Shown here: piece by piece, positions 42,575 to 51,789 of the stretch
Layout of the letters: each line of letters begins with the position of its first letter
How positions within the stretch are numbered: the first letter of the stretch is position 1
Assembly (NCBI GenBank): GCA_028718125.1
Contig: JAQUMN010000002.1
Location: 170,548 to 234,547, forward strand
Reading direction: 5' to 3'
DNA: 64,000 nucleotides
Origin: Kiritimatiellia bacterium
GTDB taxonomy: Bacteria > Verrucomicrobiota > Kiritimatiellia > JAAZAB01
The notes under the pieces: model-generated
What the model was told of the DNA's origin: nothing
Seen by the model: the letters and a program-made list of their open reading frames with translations, nothing else
Database searches by the model: none
Position numbers and translations under genes: made by a program

Positions 42575-44767
42575 ATGAAACATCAAAAGCGATGGTCGGG
42601 TTTAACAAGGATAGTTTGCATTGTTGCGGCGCTGGCAATCGGCCTGACGGCCGCCCGGGCGGCGACGACCTGGAACACCGCCGGCAGCGGGGATAAACTG
42701 AACTGGTCCGACGCCAACAACTGGAATCCTGTCGGAGTTCCGGGAGACGGGGCGGAGGTCGTCATCACCAACGGCAGCGTGCTCTTGACCAATGCCACCT
42801 ATAATCTCGCCTCGCTGACGATCACCGGCGCCACGGCCAGGCTGACTTTCTCGAACTGGGACACGAAGCTTACCGCCACCAATGTCATTATTCAGAGCGG
42901 CGCGACCGTCACGCACGTGACCAACTCGGCCACGGCCACGAACGAATTGGGCGAATGGCCGGCCGATGGCCGGGTCTGGATCGTCTGCACCAATTTCGAT
43001 CTGCAGGTTGGAGGGAAAATTGACACTAAGGGGCAAGGATATATTGGGGGAGAGTCATATGCCAATGGGTACGGTCCGGGCGGGGGCATCGGGAGCAACG
43101 CCGCCAATTATGGGGGCGGCGGCGGCCACGGCGCGATAGGCGGGAGAGGATCGCAGGGCGCCGGCGGCGCCGCATATGACTCAACCAACGCCCCTATAAC
43201 GCCCGGCAGCGGTGGTGGAAGTTTGGCCGGCGGCGCCGGTGGCGGAGCGGTCCTGATTGAAGCGGACAATGGCGCCGTCATCATCAATGGCATTATCGAC
43301 GCCGACGGATTAATCGGCCGCCAACATGGGGGCGGCGGGTCCGGGGGCTCGATTTACATTAAATGCCGCACGTTTGCGGGAACGACCAACGGCCTGCTTA
43401 CCGCCCAGGGCGGCAACGCGCGTTATCTGGAATCCGGCCAGGGAAGTGGCGGACGCATTGCCGTGATCTACGATCCGGCGGCCCAGGGCGGAGAAGATCC
43501 CCAACCGAGTGTCCGCTTCAATATCGCACACGGCAAGGGCTTAGGAGGGTACCGCGGCCCCGGCTACAGCGGGACCCTTTATCTGCCCGACGAAACCATT
43601 CTGCAGCCGGATCTGTCGAATTTTGAGGACGTGCGTTTCTACGGGATAACTAACTGGTCCGTCGATCACCTGTCCTTGACTAATCCCGTCGTAACCAACA
43701 ACATCATTTTTTCGGAGCCCCGTTTTATCTTGACGGTGTCCAACACCATGCTGATCGACACCGCCACCTTGCAGTTGGGAGACCCCCGATCCGGAATCGA
43801 GTATGTGCAGATCGCTTGCGGCCGGCTGCAGCTCAACACCGGCCAGAACACAAACCCGAGTCTGCTCTATGTATATAGCGGACCGACGAATGACGTGGTA
43901 ACGAACTATGGCGCGCGCGTCACTGTCATGGAAGACGTTGTTATTGCCAGCAATTCCTGGATTTGTCCCGTATCGGATGGCACCAACGGCGGCTCGGTGT
44001 TTTTCAGCGTGAACAATGTGACCATTAATGCCGGCGGTGGATTTGACGCTAATGGTTTGGGTTATGACGGCGGTTGCTATTACACTAAACCTCTTTTCCT
44101 CCCCAGGGGTGACGGGTGCGGTCCGGGCAAGGGTGTGGCCAGCGCAAGCAACTACGGCACTGGAGCAGGCTACGGCGGAAAAGGCGGGAAGACCCCTTGG
44201 ACCTCTACCTTAAGCCCCACATATCCCTGGACCAATGCTCCCCGTTGCCCCGGCAGCGGAGGCGGCGGCACTGAATCTCCAAATGGGGATGGCGGCGGGC
44301 TGGTATGGATCAAGGCAACGGGGACGGTTATTCTTGACGGCACCATCCAGGCCAACGGCAACGGCGGCAGATTTGTTGGCGGTTCCGCGCATAGTGGCGG
44401 GGGATCCGGCGGGGGTATTTTTATCGTGGCCAATAAATTTCGTGGCGCAGCCAGTGGGCTATTGAGCGCCTATGGCGGCGCGGGAGCAATAGTTAACGCG
44501 GCTAATTATTGCGGCGGGGGCGGCGGCGGGCGTATTGCGGTCTGGCATCGCATTTCGGAAGCCGACCAGCAGACGATCCTGGCAGACCCCGACAACGCGG
44601 CAGCTAATGTGCAAAGAATCGTTATCACCAATGACGTGGCCATGTCCGGTTTTCTTGGTTCCTGCACAGCGTCGAACGGATACAGTATCGCAAACGACGC
44701 CGGCACCGGCACGGTTGTCTACTTGACCGTGCCGCCGCCCAAGGGGACAATTTTTTCAGTGCGCTGA
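42575..44767 (+). CDS. Exported glycine-rich beta-strand protein, paralogue 1
   Basis: The 730-residue protein has a signal peptide ending in AARA (IVCIVAALAIGLTAARA). The first 130 residues of the mature part (TTWNTAGSGDKLNWSDANNWNPVGVPGDG, VVITNGSVLLTNATYNLASLTITGA) resemble autotransporter-associated beta-strand and PEP-CTERM-associated surface proteins. The middle and the end carry long Gly-Gly stretches (GGGGGHGAIGGRG, GGGSGGGIFIVANKF). The C-terminus is VYLTVPPPKGTIFSVR. GGAGG and AGAGGA precede the ATG. It shares highly similar DNA with the next gene. A surface or matrix role is likely; no enzymatic motif is seen. Confidence 0.82.
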   Translation: MKHQKRWSGLTRIVCIVAALAIGLTAARAATTWNTAGSGDKLNWSDANNWNPVGVPGDGAEVVITNGSVLLTNATYNLASLTITGATARLTFSNWDTKLTATNVIIQSGATVTHVTNSATATNELGEWPADGRVWIVCTNFDLQVGGKIDTKGQGYIGGESYANGYGPGGGIGSNAANYGGGGGHGAIGGRGSQGAGGAAYDSTNAPITPGSGGGSLAGGAGGGAVLIEADNGAVIINGIIDADGLIGRQHGGGGSGGSIYIKCRTFAGTTNGLLTAQGGNARYLESGQGSGGRIAVIYDPAAQGGEDPQPSVRFNIAHGKGLGGYRGPGYSGTLYLPDETILQPDLSNFEDVRFYGITNWSVDHLSLTNPVVTNNIIFSEPRFILTVSNTMLIDTATLQLGDPRSGIEYVQIACGRLQLNTGQNTNPSLLYVYSGPTNDVVTNYGARVTVMEDVVIASNSWICPVSDGTNGGSVFFSVNNVTINAGGGFDANGLGYDGGCYYTKPLFLPRGDGCGPGKGVASASNYGTGAGYGGKGGKTPWTSTLSPTYPWTNAPRCPGSGGGGTESPNGDGGGLVWIKATGTVILDGTIQANGNGGRFVGGSAHSGGGSGGGIFIVANKFRGAASGLLSAYGGAGAIVNAANYCGGGGGGRIAVWHRISEADQQTILADPDNAAANVQRIVITNDVAMSGFLGSCTASNGYSIANDAGTGTVVYLTVPPPKGTIFSVR

Positions 44768-44843
44768 ATATGCCATGGGAGGACGACGCTCCTGCCAAGG
44801 CCGTAGCGCCGATGAACGGGAGAGTGTGTAAATAATGAATTTG

Positions 44844-44909
44844 ATGGAGGGCGGAGCTCTGCGACGCCGGCGGTTGAAAAGAGCGGTCTCGCAGGAGCTT
44901 GACCCTCCA
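44844..44909. repeat. Interspersed repeat R1, copy D
   Basis: GATGGAGGGCGGAGCTCTGC, GACGCCGGC, then GCGGTCTCGCAGGAGCTTGACCCTCC. Its first 28 bases are part of a 44-nt direct repeat (44828-44871 with 44914-44957, three mismatches). Confidence 0.8.
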
Positions 44910-44931
44910 ATACGTGAATAATGAATCCGAT

Positions 44932-44957
44932 GGAGGGCGGAGCTCTGCGACGCCGGC
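44932..44957. repeat. Interspersed repeat R1, copy E (end fragment)
   Basis: TGGAGGGCGGAGCTCTGCGA and CGCCGGC, 87 bp after the same sequence in copy D, lying just before the start of the second glycine-rich paralogue. Confidence 0.8.
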
Positions 44958-44996
44958 AAACGCGATAAGGAATGAGCTCGATCGGTTGGAGAGGAT

Positions 44997-47177
44997 ATGA
45001 AACATCAAGAGCACTGGTTAGTGGTAATTTACATTGCCGCGGCCCTGGCGATCGCCCTACCCTCCGCCCGGGCGGCGACAACCTGGGACACCGCCGGCAG
45101 CGGGGATAAACTGAACTGGTCCGACGCCAACAACTGGAATCCAGCCGGGGTCCCGGGAGACGGGGCGGAGGTCGTCATCACCAACGGCAGCGTGCTCTTG
45201 ACCAATGCCACCTATAATCTCGCCTCGCTGACGATCACCGGCGCCACGACCAGGCTGACCTTCTCGAACTGGGACACGAAGCTTGCCGCCACCAATGTCA
45301 TCATTCAGAACGGCGCGACCGTCACGCACGTGACCAACAGCGCCCTGACGACGAACGAGTTGGGCGAGTGGCCGACCAACGGCCGCGTATGGATCGTCTG
45401 CACTAATTTAAATTTGCAGGCCGGCGGGCAGATCGATGTTTCCGGGCGCGGGTTTTTGGGAGGCCTTTACACTAACGGGTGCGGCCCCGGGGGGGGCGGA
45501 TTGGCGCAGAACGCAACAATTTATTATGGCGGCGCAGGCGGACACGGCGGCAACGGAGGGCGGGCACATTACTACGGGGTTGGTCCCGCCGGCCTCGCAT
45601 ATGACTTAACCAATGCGCCCATGCTGCCGGGCAGCGGCGGCGCCGGCCAGGGCCTGGGCGCCGGCGGCGGAGCGGTCCGGATCGATGCCGGCAACGGCAC
45701 GGTAACTATTGAAGGCACGATCAATGCCAACGGAAGAGATAGTGGCGCAGTAGGCGGAGGAGGCGCCGGCGGATCGATTTATATTACCTGCGGAATGGTA
45801 GGGGGCAGTTCCAACGGCAGCCTTATCGCCAAAGGCGGAAACGGGTACTACTCGAGCGATTTTGTATGCAGCGGACATGGCGGCGGCGGGCGCATCGCCA
45901 TTGCTTACGACGAGGCCGACCAGGGCGGACAACCCAAACCCGGTATCCGGTTGAATACCGCTACAGGCGCAGGCGTATATGTCACCCCGCCGCCGGTCAT
46001 CGGAACGCTTTATCTGCCCGACGACAGCGTGCTGACAACGAACATGTCCAATTTCGAGAACGTTCGCATCTACGGGGTGACAAACTTGTCGCTGGATAGC
46101 CTATACATTGCCACAAGCAACATATGTTTTTCGGAAAGCATTTTTTCCATGAAGGTCACGAGATCCCTCGTTGTCGACAGCGTCATATTCCAGGTGGGAA
46201 GCGGATACAACAAAATCGAAGATGCGCCCGAATACACGCAGATCGAATGCGGCGATCTCCAGCTCACCAGCCAGGGCACGACCCAGAGCCTGTTATACGT
46301 TTATTGCGGTCCGACAAACGAAGCCTGGCCGGACTACGGCGCGCGCGTCGCGGTGGCAGGCGACATCGTCATCGCCAGCAACTGCTGGATCTATCCCGTA
46401 TCACAAGGCACCAACGGCGGGTCGGCCTATTTCTCCGCGAACAATGTGACGATCGACGCCGGCGGCGGTTTCGATGCCGACGGGCTGGGTTACGATGCCG
46501 GACCTACCAACATAGCAGGCATCGACGGATTTGGGCCTGGCGGCGGGAAAGGCGACGCATCAAACGGAAGAGGCGGCGGCGGCGGCTATGGGGGAAAGGG
46601 CGACTATGCGCGTGCGGCCGGCGGCGTTGCGTACGGCTACACCAATGCGCCGATATTTGCGGGCAGTGGCGGCGGCGGCGGATTGGCCGGGTTTGCCGCC
46701 AAACCGGGCGGAGGCCTGGTATGGATCAAGGCTGCGGAAAAGTTTGTCCTGAACGGCACACTCCGGGCAAACGGCGAGAGCGGCGTCGGCAATTACCGAG
46801 CCGCCGGCTCCGGCGGCGGAATTTTTATCGCGGCCGGCAGGAGATTCCTGCCTGGCGAGAACGCTTTGTTGAGCGCTTATGGCGGAAGTCAAGATGGAGT
46901 CGGAAGCGCCCGGGGCGGCGCCGGCGGCGGCGGCCGGATTGCAATCTGGCATCATATCTCGGAAGCCGAGGGGCAGACAATCCTGGCCGACCCCGACAAT
47001 GCTGCGGCTAATGTGCCCAGGCTTTTGATTTTTACCAACCTCGTGGATGCAGGATTTGCGGGATCCTTTGCGGTGACGAATGGCGGGGGGGTTGCCGGTG
47101 TTAATGAGTCCGAACCCGGCTCCTTTGTAATTCTGACCGTGCCGCCGCCCAGCGGGACAATTTTTTTATTGCGTTGA
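44997..47177 (+). CDS. Exported glycine-rich beta-strand protein, paralogue 2
   Basis: This 726-residue paralogue of the preceding gene has a signal peptide MKHQEHWLVVIYIAAALAIA and so on to ARA. The first 150 mature residues are about 90 per cent identical to paralogue 1 by eye. The rest keeps the same order of Gly-rich segments with lower similarity (GPGGGGLAQNATIYYGGAGGHGG, GGGGRIAIAYDEADQGGQPKPG), then WHHISEAEGQTILADPDNAAANV and the end VILTVPPPSGTIFLLR. GGAGAGGA lies directly before the ATG. The two genes are separated by a 229 bp gap full of R1 repeats. Tandem duplication of a surface protein is the simplest explanation. Confidence 0.82.
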   Translation: MKHQEHWLVVIYIAAALAIALPSARAATTWDTAGSGDKLNWSDANNWNPAGVPGDGAEVVITNGSVLLTNATYNLASLTITGATTRLTFSNWDTKLAATNVIIQNGATVTHVTNSALTTNELGEWPTNGRVWIVCTNLNLQAGGQIDVSGRGFLGGLYTNGCGPGGGGLAQNATIYYGGAGGHGGNGGRAHYYGVGPAGLAYDLTNAPMLPGSGGAGQGLGAGGGAVRIDAGNGTVTIEGTINANGRDSGAVGGGGAGGSIYITCGMVGGSSNGSLIAKGGNGYYSSDFVCSGHGGGGRIAIAYDEADQGGQPKPGIRLNTATGAGVYVTPPPVIGTLYLPDDSVLTTNMSNFENVRIYGVTNLSLDSLYIATSNICFSESIFSMKVTRSLVVDSVIFQVGSGYNKIEDAPEYTQIECGDLQLTSQGTTQSLLYVYCGPTNEAWPDYGARVAVAGDIVIASNCWIYPVSQGTNGGSAYFSANNVTIDAGGGFDADGLGYDAGPTNIAGIDGFGPGGGKGDASNGRGGGGGYGGKGDYARAAGGVAYGYTNAPIFAGSGGGGGLAGFAAKPGGGLVWIKAAEKFVLNGTLRANGESGVGNYRAAGSGGGIFIAAGRRFLPGENALLSAYGGSQDGVGSARGGAGGGGRIAIWHHISEAEGQTILADPDNAAANVPRLLIFTNLVDAGFAGSFAVTNGGGVAGVNESEPGSFVILTVPPPSGTIFLLR

Positions 47178-47262
47178 ATTGACGTTTGCGAACGGCGCTT
47201 TTATCGAGCCGGCAATGCCAATGAACGGTAGAAGGAACGGATTGTATCAGAAGGCAGGTGTT

Positions 47263-48648
47263 ATGATCATTCAACGAAGCATATTTGTTGCCGGGTGCGC
47301 GCTTTTTTTAGCGGCGCCGATGTGGGCTTCGACCTATTACGCGGACTGCAACCGGCCGGATGATGGCGGCGACGGCAAAAGCTGGGCCGCCGCCAAGCAG
47401 ACCATCCAGGCGGCGGTGGACCTGGCGGTGGCCAGCGACCTGGTGCTCGTTACCAACGGGATTTATGACAAAGGCGGGAAGGCCGTGACCCCGGGCTCGA
47501 CGTTAACCAACCGGGTGTATAGCCCGCTGGCCATAACGATCCGCGCCATGAGCACCAATCCGGCCGATACTGTCATTGTCGGCGCGCCCGACCCCAACAC
47601 CGGCGGATGCGGGCCGGCGGCAATCAGGGGATATAAGGGGATAACGTATGGCGGATCCTACCTGGTGGGCTTCACGATCACGAACGGATACACGTTTGAA
47701 TCCGGGGGCACCCCTTATCTGGATCAATGCGGCGGCGGCGCGCATGGCGGCACGCTGAGTAATTGCGATATCGTCGGCAACACGGCCAAAGACAGCGGGG
47801 GCGGAAGGGCCTACGGCCCGAGCTATAACTCCATCCTGAGAAACAATATCGCCACCAACGGCGGCGGCGCGGCGATAAGCTCGACTTGTTATGATAGCGT
47901 GATCAGAAACAACACCGCCCCCGGTGTCGGTGGCGGCCTTTATCAAACCTATGCCTTTAATTCCGAGATTGTCAACAATTCGGCGTCAGCTGGAGGCGGC
48001 GTTAGCGTCTATTGCCTCCTCAGCAACTGCGTGATTCGCGGCAACTCGGCAATATCGCTGACCACGTCGTCGGGGGGAGCTGCCGGAACCGCGTCAGCGA
48101 CCTGGCACAAATTTTACAACTGCCTGATCGCAGAAAATGTGAGCTCGCGCGCCGGAGCAATCTTCCAGCGGAGCGGCTCGGAGTCTTCGGGATATATAGG
48201 GACGCTGATCAACTGTACGGTGATCAGCAATTGGTCGCTAGTGTCGGGATACCCGGGAGGACTTGACGGGCGCAATGGCCAGACGGGGCCTTACGCGGTG
48301 TCGAATTGCATTATCCGTTTCAACTACAACACGGCCGACGGAGTGGAGAACAATTACCGGTTTACGGCAAATTCCGCGGTGGCCTATTCCTGCCTTGCGC
48401 CGGACGTGGCCGGCCAGCCTTATGACATGGGGGGGAACATCAGCGCCGATCCGGCCATGGTCGGAACGGGGGACTATCAGACACGCTATCAATTGCAGGG
48501 ACGCTCGCCTTGCGTTAACGCCGGGACGAACCTGTTGCGAGATGCCTCATACAAGGACTTGCGCGGTATGCCGCGCATTCGCTACGGCACCGTGGATATG
48601 GGCGCCTACGAATGTATTTATCGGGGAGTGATTGTAACGTTCAAATAA
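47263..48648 (+). CDS. Exported right-handed beta-helix protein, choice-of-anchor Q type
   Basis: The ATG at 47263 gives a signal peptide (MIIQRSIFVAGCALFLAAPMWAS) and a 461-residue product; the longer frame from a TTG at 47179 lacks signal character. The mature N-terminus YYADCNRPDDGGDGKSWAAA with KQTIQAAVDLA and the end DLRGMPRIRYGTVDMGAYECIY are the family hallmarks. Beta-helix rungs with SNCxIxxN and GGG lie between. It is a relative of the minus-strand gene at 6723. It follows the second glycine-rich gene after 85 bp. A decayed third relative lies at 49112-49320. The function is probably surface adhesion or glycan contact. Confidence 0.83.
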   Translation: MIIQRSIFVAGCALFLAAPMWASTYYADCNRPDDGGDGKSWAAAKQTIQAAVDLAVASDLVLVTNGIYDKGGKAVTPGSTLTNRVYSPLAITIRAMSTNPADTVIVGAPDPNTGGCGPAAIRGYKGITYGGSYLVGFTITNGYTFESGGTPYLDQCGGGAHGGTLSNCDIVGNTAKDSGGGRAYGPSYNSILRNNIATNGGGAAISSTCYDSVIRNNTAPGVGGGLYQTYAFNSEIVNNSASAGGGVSVYCLLSNCVIRGNSAISLTTSSGGAAGTASATWHKFYNCLIAENVSSRAGAIFQRSGSESSGYIGTLINCTVISNWSLVSGYPGGLDGRNGQTGPYAVSNCIIRFNYNTADGVENNYRFTANSAVAYSCLAPDVAGQPYDMGGNISADPAMVGTGDYQTRYQLQGRSPCVNAGTNLLRDASYKDLRGMPRIRYGTVDMGAYECIYRGVIVTFK

Positions 48649-48873
48649 CGCTCGCAAACAAAGCGAGAAATAAAGGGACAATGCGCGCCAAGGCGTCCGG
48701 GCAGGCCACGGAGGCGCAAATCATTGATGGCTATAGCCGGAAGGCAATTTTTGCGGTTTTCGAGGTTGTTTCGGAAACAGGTCCTTCCGGGTTTAGCGTG
48801 GGATTTCGCATTGAGTGCTATCCTCGGCGATATCTTGCCGCTCCGCCTCTGCGTCATCCCGAGCGCCCACATC

Positions 48874-48946
48874 CGTCATCCCGAGCTTGTCGAGGGATCT
48901 CTCCGTCGTTCCTACGCGAGATTTCTCGACTCCGCTCGAAATGACG
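48874..48946. repeat. REP-like imperfect stem-loop
   Basis: CGTCATCCCGAGCTTGTCGA, GGGATCTC at one end pairs with GAGATTTCTCGACTCCGCTC, GAAATGACG at the other. The mismatches are TT/CC type and lie at matching places. Very similar sequences are common intergenic repeats in many bacteria. Confidence 0.75.
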
Positions 48947-49028
48947 TTCGATTTCTGTGCGGCCGTTGGGACAATTGGCCGACCTGAGTAGTTACGTTCC
49001 GTGAACCCGGATACGCCACCTGATCGAT

Positions 49029-49104
49029 CGCCATAGCTGCTAGCGACGGCGGGAGCGGACTTCGCAAAAACATGGCAAGCTTGGGTCGAATGTGGGCGCG
49101 CAGC
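49029..49104. repeat. Interspersed repeat R2, copy 2
   Basis: CGCCATAGCTGCTAGCGACG, GCGGGAGCGGACTTCGCAAA, then GCTTGGGTCGAATGTGGGCG, CGCAGC, matching 39779-39887 without its inner hairpin. Confidence 0.75.
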
Positions 49105-49111
49105 CGGCATT

Positions 49112-49320
49112 AAACCAATACGGCGGCGATGTTGCGATAAGCTCGCATTGTTATGATTGCGTGATCCGCAAGGTTTTTCAACTGCCTCTTGACATTGAGC
49201 GTGACTCCGGATAGTTTAACACCGATACATCGATGTATAATAGCGGGCATGCCGCGCATTCGCTACAGCACGGTGGACATTGGCGCCTATAAATATATAC
49301 GATTGTTACAGGCAAATGAC
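49112..49320 (+). pseudogene. Remnant of a choice-of-anchor Q beta-helix gene
   Basis: Three pieces keep the order of the intact gene at 47263. GCGATAAGCTCGCATTGTTA (near 49135) matches about 47870. TTTTTCAACTGCCTCTTGAC (near 49173) matches about 48112. CATGCCGCGCATTCGCTACA with GTGGACATTGGCGCCTATAA (49249-49290) matches 48567-48612. The intervals are deleted and no frame joins the pieces. It is a leftover of a tandem copy. Confidence 0.75.
49225..49238. promoter_or_regulatory. 14-nt palindrome upstream of GH84-like gene 3
   Basis: ATACATCGATGTAT is perfectly symmetrical and lies 103 bp before the start at 49341. Its core ACATCGATGT recurs at 53034-53043, upstream of the second AraR-type regulator. 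It may be an operator shared by both, though it lies inside the pseudogene remnant. Confidence 0.35.
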
Positions 49321-49340
49321 GTTTTAAAAGGTGCAAAGCG

Positions 49341-51626
49341 ATGAACAGGAAGATGCTTGCCAAAATGGCCGGGCTGACTGTGGCAGCGGGCGTGTTCGTA
49401 ATGACAGCGGGCGGACAAACGCAGGAGACTAAACCGGGCGGCGCCACTGTGGCAGTCTCTCAAATTCCTTCCTCTCGGCAGGGGCCGGATTTTAATGTGC
49501 CGTATTACACCGGCAAGGTCTATCCGACCCCGCAGTCGGCGGAGTACCGCGACGAATTCCTGCCCTTGGATAAGACCGGCTTGCTCCTGGGAAAAGACAT
49601 TGCCCCGGACGACGCGCGCGTGGCCTTGCTCATTGAACGCATCCGGCGCCTCGGCGGCGCGGCGGACATCGTCAAAGCCCCAAAAGACCCCTGCAACACG
49701 CTGATCCTCATTGGGGAAACCGGCATCAACGAGGATTTGATCAAGGATAAATCCGTTCCTGACCGGGCCGAGGGCTATCTGCTGCACTGCGCGCAGAAGG
49801 ACGGCAAACCGATTGTTTTCCTCAAGGGCAAGGATTTTCACGGCCTGCTCTGGGCAATCACGGCGTTCAACCAGCTGGTTAAAGTCGAGAACGGGCGGCC
49901 GGTAGCGCGGGGGGCAACTATCCTTGACTATCCCGATGCGCCTGGAAAACGCGGCTACACGGCGATGTCCGACGACAACAACGCGACGGCAGCCTGGTTC
50001 GGCGTGAACGTCCTGCGCGCCAACGTGGTCCAGTACCGGCAGCTTCGCATGCTGTATCGCCAACTGCCGCTATCTCTTCTGGCAACGTGTAACTGGCGAA
50101 CGGCGCTGCGGGACGACAAGACTTACCAGGGGTGGCAGGCGCGTATCCGGAAGATCGGCGCATTCCTGAAGCCGCTGCGCATCGAATGGTACGACGGCAT
50201 GCAGCCAATCAGTTCGATTCTAAAAGACAACATCCGGTCCAAGTCCGACGAAGATTTTGAGCTCGTGACAAAAGCCGGCATGGATCTGGCCGAGGCGGGC
50301 GGCCATCTCATGATCTTGTACGACGATGTCCGCTTTCCCATCAGTCAGGACGACGTCCGCGACTTCGGCACGGCGCGCGCGGCGGACGTCTATTTCCTGA
50401 ACAAGGTGTATGCGGCAGTCGCTGCGAAATACCCGAACTTCAAAATCCTCTTTTGCCCGCCTTTCTATCCGGGTCCGGCGAGCGACCCCAGCCCGGCCTA
50501 TGGCGAATCCCGCGACGAATATCTGGCGGCCATCGGCAAGCTGCCGAAGGCGATCGAAATCTTCTGGTCCGGGCCGCGGGTCAAGTCCACAAAGGTCACC
50601 CCGGAGGATACGCGCTGGAGCACAAACCTGATCCAGCGCAAACCGGTCTATTGGCAAAACGCGATAGGCGTCTACCACAGCAGCGTCTACTACGCCTATC
50701 CCCCCGAGGCCATGACCATCTGGAAAGACTGGTACTACGACGGGTTCTTCAACGATCTGGCCTTCTATACCTACAATGGCGATGACCCGTATATCACCCT
50801 GACCCTGCATGACGCCATGTGGAACCGCAAGGCCTACGACCCGGCAGCTTCCGGCATCGAGGCGGCCAAGAAACTGGTGGGCGCGGACGCCTATCCGACA
50901 CTGGTCGAGGCATTCAAGGAACTGGAAACGATGGATGACTACGGCTGGATGACGCCGACCGCCTGGGCCGCGAAGAATGTCGAAGAGGTTCGCCGGAAAA
51001 CCGATCACCTGGTCAAGCTTTTCGAGACCGCGCCCGCGCCCGTCAAATCCCGCTGGATTTCCCTGAGCCTGTATGTCGGTTATCGGGAAAAATATCTCCA
51101 GAAATTGCTGAAGAATCCGGATTTGAAGGAAATGACCGAGTTGGACGAACGGATCAAGGCCCTGGCGGCCAAGGAAGCCGGCGTGGATCCGAAGCAGGGG
51201 TGCGTCATCCTGACGCCCAACGACTTCAAGGCCGGCCGTACGCCCGCCTATTACAACTGGCAAAGCGCCGAACGCCGCTATGTTCTCTGGATTAACGGGG
51301 CGCGCTCCAAGGCGCGCGCCATGGATGCCGTGTTCCAGTTGCCCTACGCGCTCGCCGGCCACTCGGAGTTGATCATCGCCGGGCTGGACCATAACGCCAA
51401 GCCGGCCTGCCGCATTCGCGTCCTGATGAACGGCAACGTCGTGTTCGAGGGGCCCAATCCGTTTGCACCGGATAAATGGACCACGCACAGTTTTCCCGTG
51501 AAAGGAGCTTTCCTGCGCGACGGTGTGCCGAATACCCTGCGCATCGAGAACCTGGAGGACTCGGACGTCATGACCGGCACGCCCTGGTTCATGCTCAGTT
51601 ACGCGGTTCTCCGGCCGGCGAAGTGA
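49341..51626 (+). CDS. Exported GH84-like enzyme 3 (NAGidase / O-GlcNAcase-like)
   Basis: The 761-residue protein has a signal peptide (MAGLTVAAGVFVMTAGGQTQ). Next come a GH20b-like domain (about 52-200: YYTGKVYPTPQSAEYRDEFLPLD, GYLLHCAQKDGKPIVFLKGKDFHGLLWAITAFNQLV) and a GH84-like barrel. The catalytic aspartates are D328 and D329 (MILYDDVRFP). IFWSGPRVKS and KPVYWQNAIG match the WTGP and W-x-N motifs of the other paralogues, with Ser replacing Thr. The C-terminal beta domain (VILTPNDFKAGRTPAYYNWQ, WINGARS, CRIRVLMNGNVVFEGPNPF, MTGTPWFMLSYAVLRPAK) is shared. An FG-GAP gene follows after 163 bp. Cleavage of GlcNAc-type sugars outside the cytoplasm is inferred from the family. Confidence 0.82.
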   Translation: MNRKMLAKMAGLTVAAGVFVMTAGGQTQETKPGGATVAVSQIPSSRQGPDFNVPYYTGKVYPTPQSAEYRDEFLPLDKTGLLLGKDIAPDDARVALLIERIRRLGGAADIVKAPKDPCNTLILIGETGINEDLIKDKSVPDRAEGYLLHCAQKDGKPIVFLKGKDFHGLLWAITAFNQLVKVENGRPVARGATILDYPDAPGKRGYTAMSDDNNATAAWFGVNVLRANVVQYRQLRMLYRQLPLSLLATCNWRTALRDDKTYQGWQARIRKIGAFLKPLRIEWYDGMQPISSILKDNIRSKSDEDFELVTKAGMDLAEAGGHLMILYDDVRFPISQDDVRDFGTARAADVYFLNKVYAAVAAKYPNFKILFCPPFYPGPASDPSPAYGESRDEYLAAIGKLPKAIEIFWSGPRVKSTKVTPEDTRWSTNLIQRKPVYWQNAIGVYHSSVYYAYPPEAMTIWKDWYYDGFFNDLAFYTYNGDDPYITLTLHDAMWNRKAYDPAASGIEAAKKLVGADAYPTLVEAFKELETMDDYGWMTPTAWAAKNVEEVRRKTDHLVKLFETAPAPVKSRWISLSLYVGYREKYLQKLLKNPDLKEMTELDERIKALAAKEAGVDPKQGCVILTPNDFKAGRTPAYYNWQSAERRYVLWINGARSKARAMDAVFQLPYALAGHSELIIAGLDHNAKPACRIRVLMNGNVVFEGPNPFAPDKWTTHSFPVKGAFLRDGVPNTLRIENLEDSDVMTGTPWFMLSYAVLRPAK

Positions 51627-51789
51627 AGCAAGGGGATCGCATCGGATAATACTTCGGGCATGCGTTTCGCGCGCCCCGGCCTGTCCACCTACGATTTTGA
51701 CGAAGGCGGATGGCAGCGTGCGGCGAATTCGACACACTTGAAACACAAAAATAGACGAAGTAGAGGATCATTATAGGAGACGGCCGGTC

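Larger units (their letters stand above)
48649..49340. other. Repeat-rich intergenic region with a pseudogene remnant
   Basis: No intact gene occurs in these 692 bp. It holds a REP-like stem-loop (48874-48946), repeat R2 copy 2 (49029-49104), a decayed beta-helix gene (49112-49320) and a palindrome (49225-49238) upstream of GH84-like gene 3. Confidence 0.65.

Noticed and set aside
48612..48987. Small frames after the beta-helix gene
   Set aside because: They fall over a REP-like stem-loop and have no ribosome-binding site or motif.
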